A DNA stretch of 21,895 bases from UMGS755 sp045602005 (GTDB lineage: Bacteria > Bacillota > Clostridia > UBA1381 > UBA9506): NCBI GenBank assembly GCA_045602005.1, contig JAZSAS010000043.1, forward strand, positions 1 to 21,895, written 5' to 3'. The translations under genes were made by a program, and so were the position numbers. Of the stretch, positions 1-7,713 are shown piece after piece. The notes beneath the pieces are model-generated. The model did no database searches. It worked only from the letters and a program-made list of their open reading frames with translations, and was not told the DNA's origin. The stretch's first letter is position 1. The number at the start of each line of letters is the position of its first letter.

Positions 1-2
1 AT

Positions 3-158
3 CCCAAACTGCATGTTGGTATCTGCGGCGAGCACGGCGGAGATCCTTCCAGCGTTGAATTTTGTAATCAGATTGGTCTGGATTACGTTTCCTGCTCACC
101 CTTCCGTGTGCCCATTGCAAGACTGGCAGCGGCTCAGGCAGTGATTAACGCAAAATAA
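3..158 (+). CDS. ppdK: Pyruvate phosphate dikinase, C-terminal end (partial)
   Basis: The last 51 codons of a gene that begins left of the window. The readable peptide contains CGEHGGDPSS and later SCSPFRVPIARLAAAQ. This is the conserved C-terminal barrel end of pyruvate phosphate dikinase and includes the cysteine of the CGEHGGD motif, which acts as the acid/base residue in the PEP/pyruvate half-reaction. The enzyme interconverts pyruvate, ATP and phosphate with PEP, AMP and pyrophosphate, and is common in fermentative Clostridia. The related PEP-utilising PtsI and PpsA have similar ends, but the SPFRVP(I)AR..AAQA ending fits PpdK best. The stop is TAA at 156-158, followed by a terminator. 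Confidence 0.9.
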   Translation, partial: PKLHVGICGEHGGDPSSVEFCNQIGLDYVSCSPFRVPIARLAAAQAVINAK

Positions 159-176
159 GATAAAAGAACATAATGA

Positions 177-206
177 AAGCCTCGGACGAAAGTCCGAGGC
201 TTTTTT
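177..206 (+). terminator. Rho-independent terminator after ppdK
   Basis: An 11-bp perfect stem (AAGCCTCGGAC, 177-187, with 192-202) closes a GAAA tetraloop and is followed by a T run. It lies 18 bases after the ppdK stop. Read on the other strand it also has a moderately T-rich tail, so it may serve the converging ABC operon whose last gene ends at 263. Confidence 0.93.
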
Positions 207-262
207 GTGTCAAGATGACAGGAAAAAGATTCTGTTATTTTTGAAAAAATATTATAGATTAT

Positions 263-1003
263 TTATAAAACCTTGCTCAAAAACAGTTGTGTTCTGGGAT
301 TTTGGGGATGGTCAAAAATATCCTGTGGCGTTCCTTGTTCCACAATCTGCCCTTCATCCATAAAGAGCACACGGCTTGCAACCTCACGGGCAAAGCCCAT
401 CTCATGAGTTACAACGGCCATGGTCATGCCGCTGTTTGCCAGATTTTTCATAACGTCTAAAACCTCGCCTACCATTTCCGGATCTAGGGCAGAGGTGGGT
501 TCGTCAAAGAGCATCACATCCGGTTCCATACACAGGGCACGCACAATGGCAACACGTTGCTTTTGTCCGCCGGAAAGCTGACTGGGGTAAGATTCAGCAC
601 GGTCCTCAAGTCCCACTAAACCTAATAATTCCCGAGCTTTTTTTTCTGCTTCCTGAGGTGTTTTCTTTAAAAGCTTTATAGGCGCAATGGTCATGTTACG
701 CAAAATGGTCATATGAGGAAAAAGATTGAAATGCTGAAAAACCATGCCAACCTTTTGTCTGTGCAAATTAATGTTATTTTTCGTGTTGGCTATATCAACA
801 CCTTCTAACAAGATTTCACCCTCGGTGGGTATTTCCAACAGATTTAAGGAACGGAGCAGGGTTGATTTTCCACATCCTGAAGGGCCGATAATAACAATGA
901 CCTCTCCTTTTTCAACTTCCAGGTTAACTCCGTTTAAGGCTTTGATTGTGCCGTTTTTATAATACTTTTTTAAGCCGTTAACCTGAATCAATTTATCGTT
1001 CAC
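263..1003 (-). CDS. Polar amino-acid ABC transporter, ATP-binding protein
   Basis: This is the ATPase subunit of the minus-strand amino-acid importer, 246 residues and of normal length for the GlnQ/HisP family. Walker A is GPSGCGKST (residues 40-48), the Q-loop region is FQHFNLFPHM (89-98), the signature is LSGGQKQR (143-150), Walker B ends in LFDEP (165-169), and the switch histidine is in VTHE (H200). I chose the GTG at 1003 because AAAGGAGG lies upstream at a 10-base spacing. An ATG at 1033 would put that ribosome site inside the gene. The start overlaps the permease stop by 11 bases, so translation is probably coupled. It should act on the cytoplasmic face with the permease and the lipoprotein encoded just upstream. 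The family is clear; the exact amino acid is not. Confidence 0.93.
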   Translation of the reverse strand: MNDKLIQVNGLKKYYKNGTIKALNGVNLEVEKGEVIVIIGPSGCGKSTLLRSLNLLEIPTEGEILLEGVDIANTKNNINLHRQKVGMVFQHFNLFPHMTILRNMTIAPIKLLKKTPQEAEKKARELLGLVGLEDRAESYPSQLSGGQKQRVAIVRALCMEPDVMLFDEPTSALDPEMVGEVLDVMKNLANSGMTMAVVTHEMGFAREVASRVLFMDEGQIVEQGTPQDIFDHPQNPRTQLFLSKVL

Positions 1004-1730
1004 TGTTACGCAACCTCCTTTCGAGAATACCAACTAACTGTGTAAAAAAGATAACCAAAACTAAATAAATAGCAGCGACAGCAATCAAGGGGAGAAAAGG
1101 AGAATATGTAGCAGCACGAATAATATTACCGCCCATTGTTAAATCTCTGATTGTAACATATCCTGCTACAGAGGTTTCTTTCAGCAACACGATGAATTCA
1201 TTAGCGAGTGCAGGCAGAATGTTTTTAAACGCCTGGGGAATGATAACATACCACATTGTTTGTTTATAATCAAAGCCGAGAGACCGACCTGCTTCAAACT
1301 GACCCTCATCAATAGACATAATACCGGAACGGACAATTTCGGCAACATAGGCACCGGAATTTATACCAAAGGCCACAACAGCAACCAGCAGACTGTTTCT
1401 TGATGATGCAAAAATTATATAATACATAATCATAAGCTGAACCACAACAGGGGTTCCTCTTATGACGGTTAGATAGATTTTACATATAAAATTTATGATA
1501 GCAAACAGACTCTTTTTAAAACTCTTACGCATATCATGATAAGTTTTATCATAGCTTGATCTAACAATAGCGATGATAACACCAAGTGCAACACCAAGAA
1601 TTAAAGAGAGCAGGGTTATAATCAGCGTGTTTTGTAAACCGGTGGTGATAAATTCCCAACGGTCCTTTTCAATAAAATTTAAAATAAAATCGGCTTTAAA
1701 ATCATTAAACCATAATAACAGATGATCCAT
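993..1730 (-). CDS. Polar amino-acid ABC transporter, permease
   Basis: A 245-residue inner-membrane permease of the HisM/GlnP family (BPD_transp_1 fold). Several hydrophobic segments are visible. The conserved VIRGTP motif precedes a transmembrane segment. The EAA loop reads FEAGRSLGFDYKQTMWYVIIPQA and contacts the ATPase. An extra stretch of about 30 polar-to-basic residues (around SSYDKTYHDMRKSFKK) sits between the first transmembrane segment and the RGTP motif; the second importer in this window lacks it. The ATG is preceded by GAGGTGG at about 5 bases. The gene is second in the operon, separated from the binding-protein gene by a strong hairpin, and overlaps the ATPase gene. Confidence 0.92.
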   Translation of the reverse strand: MDHLLLWFNDFKADFILNFIEKDRWEFITTGLQNTLIITLLSLILGVALGVIIAIVRSSYDKTYHDMRKSFKKSLFAIINFICKIYLTVIRGTPVVVQLMIMYYIIFASSRNSLLVAVVAFGINSGAYVAEIVRSGIMSIDEGQFEAGRSLGFDYKQTMWYVIIPQAFKNILPALANEFIVLLKETSVAGYVTIRDLTMGGNIIRAATYSPFLPLIAVAAIYLVLVIFFTQLVGILERRLRNSER

Positions 1731-1750
1731 TTTCCACCTCGTTATGATTA

Positions 1751-1779
1751 AAAAAGGGCGGAAGCTTTCCGCCCTTTTT
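1751..1779 (-). terminator. Hairpin between binding-protein and permease genes
   Basis: An 8-bp stem (GGGCGGAA, 1756-1763, with 1767-1774) with a 3-base loop, flanked by A5 and T5, so it reads as an intrinsic terminator on either strand. It lies in the 69-base gap between the binding protein stop and the permease start. Such hairpins commonly let most transcripts end after the binding protein, giving excess binding protein over membrane subunits. That role is inferred. Confidence 0.8.
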
Positions 1780-1799
1780 ATGTTGGTATGTTAATTATA

Positions 1800-2597
1800 T
1801 TATTTGTTGTTCGCTGCTACATAAGCTTTTGCAGGCTCGTTATCAATGATAACGCAATCAACTTTTCCGGTAACAAGCGCCTGAACCGCTTCGTTTCCGC
1901 TTGCGTATTTCATAACTCTTTCTGCACCAAAGTCATCTTCTGCATAGATATCGCCGGTGGTGCCTTTCTGTGTGCCCACTAAGTAGCTTGCACCTTCTGC
2001 ATAAAGGTCGTCAACAGTTGTAATTTTGCTGTTTTCAGGAACGATGATAGACTGGATTCCGGTAGCATAGCTTTCGGAGAAGTTAATGTTTTTCAGTCTG
2101 TCTTCAGTAACGGTCATGCCGGCCATGCCGAAATCTGCTTTACCTGTTTGAACAGCAGTGATGATGGTATCAAATTCCATATCGTCAATCACAAGCTTCA
2201 TGCCAAGCTTGTCAGCAATAGCAGCAGCCATTTCTGCATCAATGCCGATAACCTTATCATCTTCACCATAATATTCATAGGGAGGGAATTGTGCATTTGT
2301 GGCCATGTGAATCTCATCTTTGCCTTCAGCATCAGCCTGGAACACAAGGTTATGTTCAACACCGGAAATATATTTATCAACAATTGCCTGAGCTGTTCCA
2401 TCTTCCTTTAATTCAGCTAAAGCAGTGTTGATTTTGTTGAGAAGATCGGTGTTTTCTTTTGCAACACAGATTGCATAGTCCTCAACCGCATATTCTGTAT
2501 CCAAGATTTTCAAGGTGACTGAGTTGCTGCAACCTGCAAAAGCAACACAGAGCATTAAAGTTGCCATGAGCAGGCTTAACATTTTCATGCATTTCAT
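1800..2597 (-). CDS. Amino-acid ABC transporter substrate-binding lipoprotein, circularly permuted
   Basis: A 265-residue extracellular lipoprotein of the SBP_bac_3 family. The signal peptide ends in lipobox AFAGC (Cys23). In the usual order the mature protein starts with the block here called ATNAQFPPYEYY and ends with a segment like LKILDTxYAVEDYAI...ALAELKEDGT...IVDKYI. Here that final segment comes first (residues about 29-78), and the protein stops at IIDNEPAKAYVAANNK, where the final segment would normally follow. Ligand-contact features are present: TEDR (R167, alpha-carboxylate) and the Asp in VIIDNEP (D252, alpha-amino group), so the ligand is probably an alpha-amino acid. The ATG at 2597 has AGGAGG at 9 bases; upstream in-frame starts do not. 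First gene of the operon. Confidence 0.9.
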   Translation of the reverse strand: MKCMKMLSLLMATLMLCVAFAGCSNSVTLKILDTEYAVEDYAICVAKENTDLLNKINTALAELKEDGTAQAIVDKYISGVEHNLVFQADAEGKDEIHMATNAQFPPYEYYGEDDKVIGIDAEMAAAIADKLGMKLVIDDMEFDTIITAVQTGKADFGMAGMTVTEDRLKNINFSESYATGIQSIIVPENSKITTVDDLYAEGASYLVGTQKGTTGDIYAEDDFGAERVMKYASGNEAVQALVTGKVDCVIIDNEPAKAYVAANNK

Positions 2598-2656
2598 TTT
2601 TTTTGTCCTCCTAAAATTTAAAAATTTTGCTAAATTTTTGAGTTTTACCTTCAATT

Positions 2657-2685
2657 ATTATATCGCATTCATATAAAATTTGCAA
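2657..2685 (-). promoter_or_regulatory. Sigma-A promoter of the first ABC importer operon
   Basis: Reading the minus strand, TTGCAA (2685-2680) and a perfect TATAAT (2662-2657) are separated by exactly 17 bases. Transcription would start near 2650, giving a leader of about 53 bases before the binding-protein ATG. Confidence 0.8.
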
Positions 2686-2734
2686 GCTAATTTTCAAAAA
2701 ATATTGCCACATTGTAAATTTTTTAAAAAAACTC

Positions 2735-2763
2735 TTTTTATCTTTTTGTTTTTGTGTTATAAT
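2735..2763 (+). promoter_or_regulatory. Extended -10 promoter of the clpE-like gene
   Basis: TATAAT at 2758-2763 is preceded by TG in the extended -10 arrangement (TGnTATAAT). The -35 region 17 bases upstream (TTTTTA) is weak, as is usual for extended -10 promoters. Neither CtsR heptad repeats (GGTCAAA type) nor a CIRCE element is visible around it. Confidence 0.6.
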
Positions 2764-2801
2764 CTCTGGTAGTATTTTTAATATAAAGCGAGATGATTTT
2801 C

Positions 2802-5072
2802 ATGCTATGTGTTAATTGCAAAAAAAACGCAGCTGTCGTTTTCATAAAGAAGTTTGATCCTGTTAATAAAACTGAATCTACTGATGGTTATTGCATACAG
2901 TGTGTCAGGGAATTAGGAATTGCACCGGTTGATGATGTGTTTAAGGAAATGGGCATTACGCCGGAGCAGGCAGAAGAGTTGAGCAGCGGTATGAATGAAT
3001 TTATGAAACAGTTCGAAAGCGAGGACGGGGAGGATATTACTTCGCCCCTGATGATGATGGGCGAGTTGCCTGGCATTTTTGGACAGGCAGGAGATAAGGA
3101 GCCTTTTGAAGGCAAAGGCGGAACACAAACAGCCACCCGTCAGAAGAAAAAAGAAAAAAAGCGGATGCTGGATGTGTATGGCACGAATTTGACTGCTAAG
3201 GCTAAAAACAACATGATTGACAGAATTATTGGCCGTGACGGCGAAATCAGTCGTGTGATTCAAATTTTAAACCGCCGTTCGAAAAACAATCCGGTTTTGT
3301 TAGGCGAACCCGGTGTGGGTAAAACAGCTATTGCTGAAGGCTTGGCTGTTCGTATTGCAGAAAAACAAGTGCCGGCCAAGCTGTTTAATAAACAAATTTA
3401 TTTGCTGGATTTTACGGCGATTGTTGCAGGAACTCAGTTTCGGGGTCAGTTTGAGGCCAGACTCAAGAAAATTTTAGAGGAGGCCAAGGAAGCTGGCAAT
3501 GTTATTTTAGTCATTGATGAGCTTCACAACATTGTGGGTGCCGGCGATGCAGAAGGTGCCATGAGTGCTGCTAACATTTTAAAACCCGCACTGGCTCGTG
3601 GCGATGTGCAGGTGATTGGTGCAACAACCTTAAATGAATATAGAAAGTATATTGAAAAAGACACGGCACTGGAGCGGCGGTTTCAGCCTGTGATGGTGGA
3701 TGAACCCTCTGTTGAAGATTCCATTGGAATTTTAAAAGGCATTCGTGATTATTATGAGGCATATCACCGTGTGAAAATTTCTGATGAGGTTATTTGTCAG
3801 GCGGTGCTTATGTCAGAGCGATATATTACAGACCGTTTTCTGCCGGATAAAGCCATTGATGTGATTGATGAGGCGGGTTCTAAGGCGAACCTTGCCAATC
3901 AAGACCTGATTCACCTGACCCAGCTTAAAGAACAGCTGCGTCAGGTACAATTGGAAAAGGATGAGGCTATTTCCAGCGACTCCACAGAAAATTACCAACG
4001 GGCGGCAGAACTCAAAGCACAGGAATGCGTTCTGATTGAAAAAATCAATCAGCTTGACACCACGGAAATTGACAAGGTTCTGACAGTTGAGGATGTTGCC
4101 GGTGTTATTGAAGACTGGACCAAGATTCCGGTGAAAAGTATCACTGAGGTAGAAAGCGAAAAGCTTTTGGACCTGGAGAACCGGATTCATCAGCATGTTA
4201 TCGGTCAGGGGGAGGCAGTTTCCCTGATTTCTCAGGCAATCCGCCGGAATCGTGCCCGCCTTTCCAAGGTGCGCAGACCGGTTTCCTTCGTGTTTGTCGG
4301 TCCTACCGGTGTGGGTAAAACTGAGCTTGCCAAAACCCTTGCAAGAGTTATGTTTGATAATGAAGAGGCCATGATTCGGGTGGATATGTCTGAATATATG
4401 GAAAAGCACACGGTTTCCAAGCTGATTGGTGCACCGCCGGGATATGTAGGCTATGATGAGGCGGGTCAGTTGACGGAGAAAGTGCGCCGTAAACCCTATT
4501 CCATTATTCTGCTTGACGAAATTGAGAAAGCACATCAAGATGTTTTTAACATTCTGCTGCAAATTTTAGATGATGGAAGAGTGGCAGACAGCCACGGCCG
4601 CATTGTGAATTTTGAGAACACCATTATCATCATGACCTCCAATGCAGGCTCAGACCTGAAAAATTCCAGCTATGGTTTTAACAAAACAGAAAACGAGAAC
4701 ATTAAAAACAAGGTGCAAAGTGCACTTCGTGACATTTTTCGTCCGGAATTTTTAAATAGAATTGATGAAGTGGTTGTCTTTAATCAGTTAACAGAGCCGG
4801 AGCTGGGTAAAATCATTGATTTAATGATTTTTGATTTATCAGAAGAGCTTTTTGGCCGTGACATTGTGTTTGAGATTACGCCTGAAGCCAAAGCATTGAT
4901 TTTGCAAGAGGGTTATGACCCCAAATATGGTGCCCGTCCCTTGCGACGCACCATTGAGAAGTTGATTCAAAACCCCATAGCAGAGCTGATGCTGAAGGGT
5001 GAAGTGCCGCAACATTCCAAGCTTTTGGCAGATGTTTGTGATGGAAAAATTCAGGTTCAGGTTGTGTTGTAA
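2802..5072 (+). CDS. clpE: ClpE-like ATP-dependent Clp chaperone
   Basis: A 756-residue HSP100 AAA+ unfoldase. The N-terminus carries a four-cysteine zinc finger (C3, C6, C31, C34) in place of the Clp_N double repeat, which is the hallmark of ClpE. Domain 1 has Walker A GEPGVGKT (168-175) and Walker B VILVIDELH. A coiled-coil middle region follows around the QLKEQLRQVQLEKDEA stretch. Domain 2 has Walker A GPTGVGKT (about 500) and Walker B IILLDEIEKA. The C-terminus holds DPKYGARPLRRTIEKLIQNP. A YGF tripeptide occupies the loop where ClpC has VGF, so it probably docks ClpP. No clpP or ctsR lies nearby. The start at 2802 is preferred over 2793 because GAGATGAT, a one-mismatch extended Shine-Dalgarno, lies just before it; the 9-base difference does not affect domains. 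Confidence 0.88.
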   Translation: MLCVNCKKNAAVVFIKKFDPVNKTESTDGYCIQCVRELGIAPVDDVFKEMGITPEQAEELSSGMNEFMKQFESEDGEDITSPLMMMGELPGIFGQAGDKEPFEGKGGTQTATRQKKKEKKRMLDVYGTNLTAKAKNNMIDRIIGRDGEISRVIQILNRRSKNNPVLLGEPGVGKTAIAEGLAVRIAEKQVPAKLFNKQIYLLDFTAIVAGTQFRGQFEARLKKILEEAKEAGNVILVIDELHNIVGAGDAEGAMSAANILKPALARGDVQVIGATTLNEYRKYIEKDTALERRFQPVMVDEPSVEDSIGILKGIRDYYEAYHRVKISDEVICQAVLMSERYITDRFLPDKAIDVIDEAGSKANLANQDLIHLTQLKEQLRQVQLEKDEAISSDSTENYQRAAELKAQECVLIEKINQLDTTEIDKVLTVEDVAGVIEDWTKIPVKSITEVESEKLLDLENRIHQHVIGQGEAVSLISQAIRRNRARLSKVRRPVSFVFVGPTGVGKTELAKTLARVMFDNEEAMIRVDMSEYMEKHTVSKLIGAPPGYVGYDEAGQLTEKVRRKPYSIILLDEIEKAHQDVFNILLQILDDGRVADSHGRIVNFENTIIIMTSNAGSDLKNSSYGFNKTENENIKNKVQSALRDIFRPEFLNRIDEVVVFNQLTEPELGKIIDLMIFDLSEELFGRDIVFEITPEAKALILQEGYDPKYGARPLRRTIEKLIQNPIAELMLKGEVPQHSKLLADVCDGKIQVQVVL

Positions 5073-5080
5073 ATTAATTA

Positions 5081-5116
5081 AGAAACTGAGCATAGTTATC
5101 GCTATGCTCAGTTTCT
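5081..5116 (+). terminator. Long perfect hairpin after clpE-like gene, no U-tract
   Basis: A perfect 15-bp stem (AGAAACTGAGCATAG, 5081-5095, with 5102-5116) and a 6-base loop begin 9 bases after the clpE stop. No run of T follows on either strand. The hairpin ends 22 bases before the next start codon. It may be an atypical terminator, an mRNA end stabiliser, or a leader structure of the next gene. Confidence 0.65.
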
Positions 5117-5137
5117 GCATTAGAAAGGGTGTTCCCT

Positions 5138-6265
5138 GTGAATTTTAAGGCGTTAACAGACTTATTAGACAGAATTCCGGAGTTAGGTGTGCCGGGGACG
5201 GATTGCGTTGTGTATCATCACAGAAAAGAGGTTTATCGGCATCAATCCGGTTACGCTGATTTAGAGGCAAAGCGCCCCATGGACCCTGAGCAGCTTTATA
5301 ATACTTATTCTGCCAGCAAACTGATTACCTGCGTTGCAGGGCTGCAGTTGTTTGAAAAGGGAGAATTTCTTTTGACAGACCCCCTTTATGAATACATACC
5401 TGAATATAAAACCATGTATATTAAGGAAAGAGGTCTGGTGCGTCAGGCGGAGCGTCACATTCTGATTCGTGATTTGTTTACTATGTGTGCCGGCTTTAAC
5501 TATGATACCCGTTCTAATGCCATTTTGTCTGTGAAAAAGGAAACGGAACAACGTTGTCCCACCATGGCGGTGGTGCGAGCACTTGCAAAGGAATATCTGG
5601 ATTTTGAACCGGGAACCCGCTGGCAATATAGCCTGTGTCATGATGTGCTGGGCGGTTTGGTTGAGGTGGTTAGCGGCATGACTCTGGGTGAATATTGCCG
5701 CAAGAATATTTTTGAGCCTCTTTCCATGAAAAACACCACTTTTTTGCCGGATGCAACTATAGAAAACCGGCTGGCACCTATGTATATGCTGAATGAGGAA
5801 ACCAACAAGCCGGAGCGGATTTCTTCAAACAATGTGTTCCGTTTTGGCAGCGAATATGAAAGCGGTGGCGCTGGGGTTATATCTTCTGTGGCAGATTATG
5901 GAAAGCTGGCAGATGCGCTTTGTGCCGGAGGAAAAACGCCGGAGGGTGAGGTGATTCTCAACAGGCGAACCATTGACCTGATGAGAAAAAACCATTTGAC
6001 CTATGATGGCATTGGTGAATATGGATGGAATCACATGCCCGGTTATGGGTATGGTTTGGGTGTGCGAACAATGGTAGACCCCGTTGCCGGCGGCTCCAAC
6101 GGTCCAATAGGTGAATTTGGCTGGGGTGGTGCTGCAGGGGCCTATATTCTCATAGACCCGCAGAATGAATTGGCGGTGTATTATGCACAGCATATGCTGA
6201 CAAGCCGTGAGGAATATATTCACCGTCGGCTTAGAAACGTTATTTATGGTTGTCTTGATGCATAG
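5138..6265 (+). CDS. Serine beta-lactamase-like hydrolase
   Basis: A 375-residue protein of the beta-lactamase/class C penicillin-binding superfamily (also called serine hydrolase or EstB-like). The active-site SxxK is SASK (S58, K61). The second motif appears as YSL (Y164), and a GWGGAAGAY stretch near the C-terminus takes the place of the third KTG/HxG-type motif. No signal peptide or membrane segment is visible, so it is probably cytoplasmic and an esterase, peptidase or amidase rather than a resistance enzyme. I chose the GTG at 5138 because AAAGGGTG lies 6 bases upstream; a GTG at 5129 would overlap that site. It stands alone between two hairpins. The substrate cannot be told from sequence. 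Confidence 0.85.
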   Translation: MNFKALTDLLDRIPELGVPGTDCVVYHHRKEVYRHQSGYADLEAKRPMDPEQLYNTYSASKLITCVAGLQLFEKGEFLLTDPLYEYIPEYKTMYIKERGLVRQAERHILIRDLFTMCAGFNYDTRSNAILSVKKETEQRCPTMAVVRALAKEYLDFEPGTRWQYSLCHDVLGGLVEVVSGMTLGEYCRKNIFEPLSMKNTTFLPDATIENRLAPMYMLNEETNKPERISSNNVFRFGSEYESGGAGVISSVADYGKLADALCAGGKTPEGEVILNRRTIDLMRKNHLTYDGIGEYGWNHMPGYGYGLGVRTMVDPVAGGSNGPIGEFGWGGAAGAYILIDPQNELAVYYAQHMLTSREEYIHRRLRNVIYGCLDA

Positions 6266-6278
6266 AAAATAAAATGAT

Positions 6279-6313
6279 AAGGCAGAAGCGAACGACATGG
6301 CTTCTGCCTTTTT
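6279..6313 (+). terminator. Terminator after the serine hydrolase
   Basis: The stem AAGGCAGAAGC (6279-6289) pairs with 6300-6310 and is followed by T residues. It begins 13 bases after the stop codon. Confidence 0.9.
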
Positions 6314-6446
6314 GTGTTAATACCTAGGTCAGTAAAATGGTTGGCGGTTTTATTGATGTATTCCTTCAATGCAACGAAGGTAAAGGTTTTTGTATTTTTA
6401 TTCCGTTTGACAGTCAGCAGACAATCCTTTTTCTTTCAAATTTATA

Positions 6447-6842
6447 TTATTCACTCAATCGTGGTACACGGGTGGGACGTCCGGCGTCATCTAACGCGAC
6501 AAAAACAAGTGTTGCCTCATTGGTCATAATCGTGTTACCGCTTTGCAGGTTTTCTGCCCAAACGCTGACTTTAATTTTCATTGAAGTGTTTCCCACGGAA
6601 ACCAGGCTTGAAATGAGTTTCACCATTTCGCCCAATTTTACCGGATGCTTAAAATCCAGACCATCCATAGACACGGTTGCCACAATTCGGCCTGAATGTT
6701 TGGAGGCGGTGAGTGCGGCGGCGATATCTATCCAGTGCATGAGTTGTCCGCCTTTTAAATTGTTGAGCAAATTAACATCGTTGGGTAAAACCAGCTGAAC
6801 CATTTCAATCAAAGAGTCGCTAACAGACTTGATTTGTTCCAT
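6447..6842 (-). CDS. Acyl-CoA thioesterase, hotdog fold
   Basis: A 131-residue single-hotdog protein resembling the cytosolic acyl-CoA thioesterase (YciA/YkhA/BACH) family. Typical features are LPNDVNLLNNLKGGQLMHWID, where the N..NxxG and the following Asp line up with the active-site region, and the central GLDFKHPVKLGEMVKLISSLVSVGNTSMKIKV-type core strands. It would hydrolyse acyl-CoA to free acid and CoA; chain-length preference is not visible. The ATG is preceded by GGAGA at 6 bases. It is a monocistronic minus-strand gene converging with the serine hydrolase. A gap of about 130 bases follows its stop with no strong minus-strand terminator apart from the shared hairpin at 6279-6313. Confidence 0.85.
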   Translation of the reverse strand: MEQIKSVSDSLIEMVQLVLPNDVNLLNNLKGGQLMHWIDIAAALTASKHSGRIVATVSMDGLDFKHPVKLGEMVKLISSLVSVGNTSMKIKVSVWAENLQSGNTIMTNEATLVFVALDDAGRPTRVPRLSE

Positions 6843-7049
6843 TAAAAATCTCCTTTGAAAAATAATGTTTTATCTAGTTTTGCACGAATTGTATTACATT
6901 AACAGAGAAAATTAAATATTTTTTTGTAAACAACATCTTTCATTTGTTAAAATTTCACAAACAAAAAAATGAAATAACATCAGGAAGGAACTGTATGGTA
7001 TCAATATAATATAAAAAGTTATACTAAAAAATAAAAAACGGTGAGTAAT

Positions 7050-7667
7050 ATGAAAATTTTAAAACAAATTTTTTGCTGCTTTATGATGACTATGATTTTA
7101 TCGGGTTGCGGCCAAACATCAGACCCCGAACCCACACCCGCTCCCACGGAACCTCCTACAGAATCACCCGTGCCAGAGGTGACAGAAACACCTGCACCCA
7201 CAGTTGTTCCTGAGCCGGAATTGCTGGCAGCGGCTAAAACAGAACTGCTGGACAAGACAAATGAGCGGGTACACAATATTCTTCTTGCCATTAAGCAAAT
7301 TAACGGTTTAACTCTAGAGCCGGGGGAGAGCTTCTCCTTTAACAGTGTCGTTGGGGAGCGCACGGCAGCACGGGGATATGAAAAGGCATCTGTTCTTATC
7401 AATCATGAGAAAAAACAGGATTATGGCGGCGGTGTTTGTCAAGTGAGCAGCACGCTGTTTCAGGCAGCACGTAGTGCGGGTCTTGAGGTTATAGAACGAC
7501 ACAGTCATCAAAAAGATGTGGGTTATGCCCATCAGGGAGATGATGCAGCCGTTGACTACGGTAATAAAGATCTTCGTTTTAAGAACAGCCTAGGAAGCAC
7601 CATTGAAATTTCCCTTTCTGCAGGGGGCGGTATGGTTTATGCAGAAATATACAAATTACCAGAGTAA
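7050..7667 (+). CDS. VanW-domain lipoprotein
   Basis: A 205-residue secreted lipoprotein. The signal peptide ends in lipobox LSGC. A Pro/Thr/Glu-rich stalk of about 35 residues follows, then a compact VanW domain with N-ERVHNILLAIKQINGLTL, PGESFSFNSVVGERT, GGGVCQVSSTLFQAA and the HSH plus VDYGNKDLRFKN elements typical of the family. VanW domains occur in cell-envelope proteins of Gram-positives, including a resistance-associated vanW, but their reaction is not established. The ATG at 7050 is preferred over a GTG at 7041 because GGTGA lies 6 bases upstream. TATAAT at 7005-7010 may be its -10 box; no good -35 is visible. It stands alone between divergent and downstream promoters. The stalk suggests surface display away from the membrane. 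Confidence 0.87.
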   Translation: MKILKQIFCCFMMTMILSGCGQTSDPEPTPAPTEPPTESPVPEVTETPAPTVVPEPELLAAAKTELLDKTNERVHNILLAIKQINGLTLEPGESFSFNSVVGERTAARGYEKASVLINHEKKQDYGGGVCQVSSTLFQAARSAGLEVIERHSHQKDVGYAHQGDDAAVDYGNKDLRFKNSLGSTIEISLSAGGGMVYAEIYKLPE

Positions 7668-7713
7668 AGCACAACCCTTTGGATGTAAATTGGATAAATA
7701 TGCAGAAATATAC

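Noticed and set aside
2612..2792. A CIRCE element or riboswitch in the divergent gap before clpE
   Set aside because: Only the two promoters and A/T-rich sequence are visible; no inverted repeat of the needed form was found.
3813..4562. A 249-codon minus-strand open frame inside the clpE-like gene
   Set aside because: It lies wholly opposite conserved AAA+ coding sequence, has no ribosome site, and its peptide has no recognisable features.
6337..6798. A 153-codon plus-strand open frame opposite the thioesterase
   Set aside because: It is the antisense of a clear hotdog thioesterase with a good start, so it is taken as a shadow.
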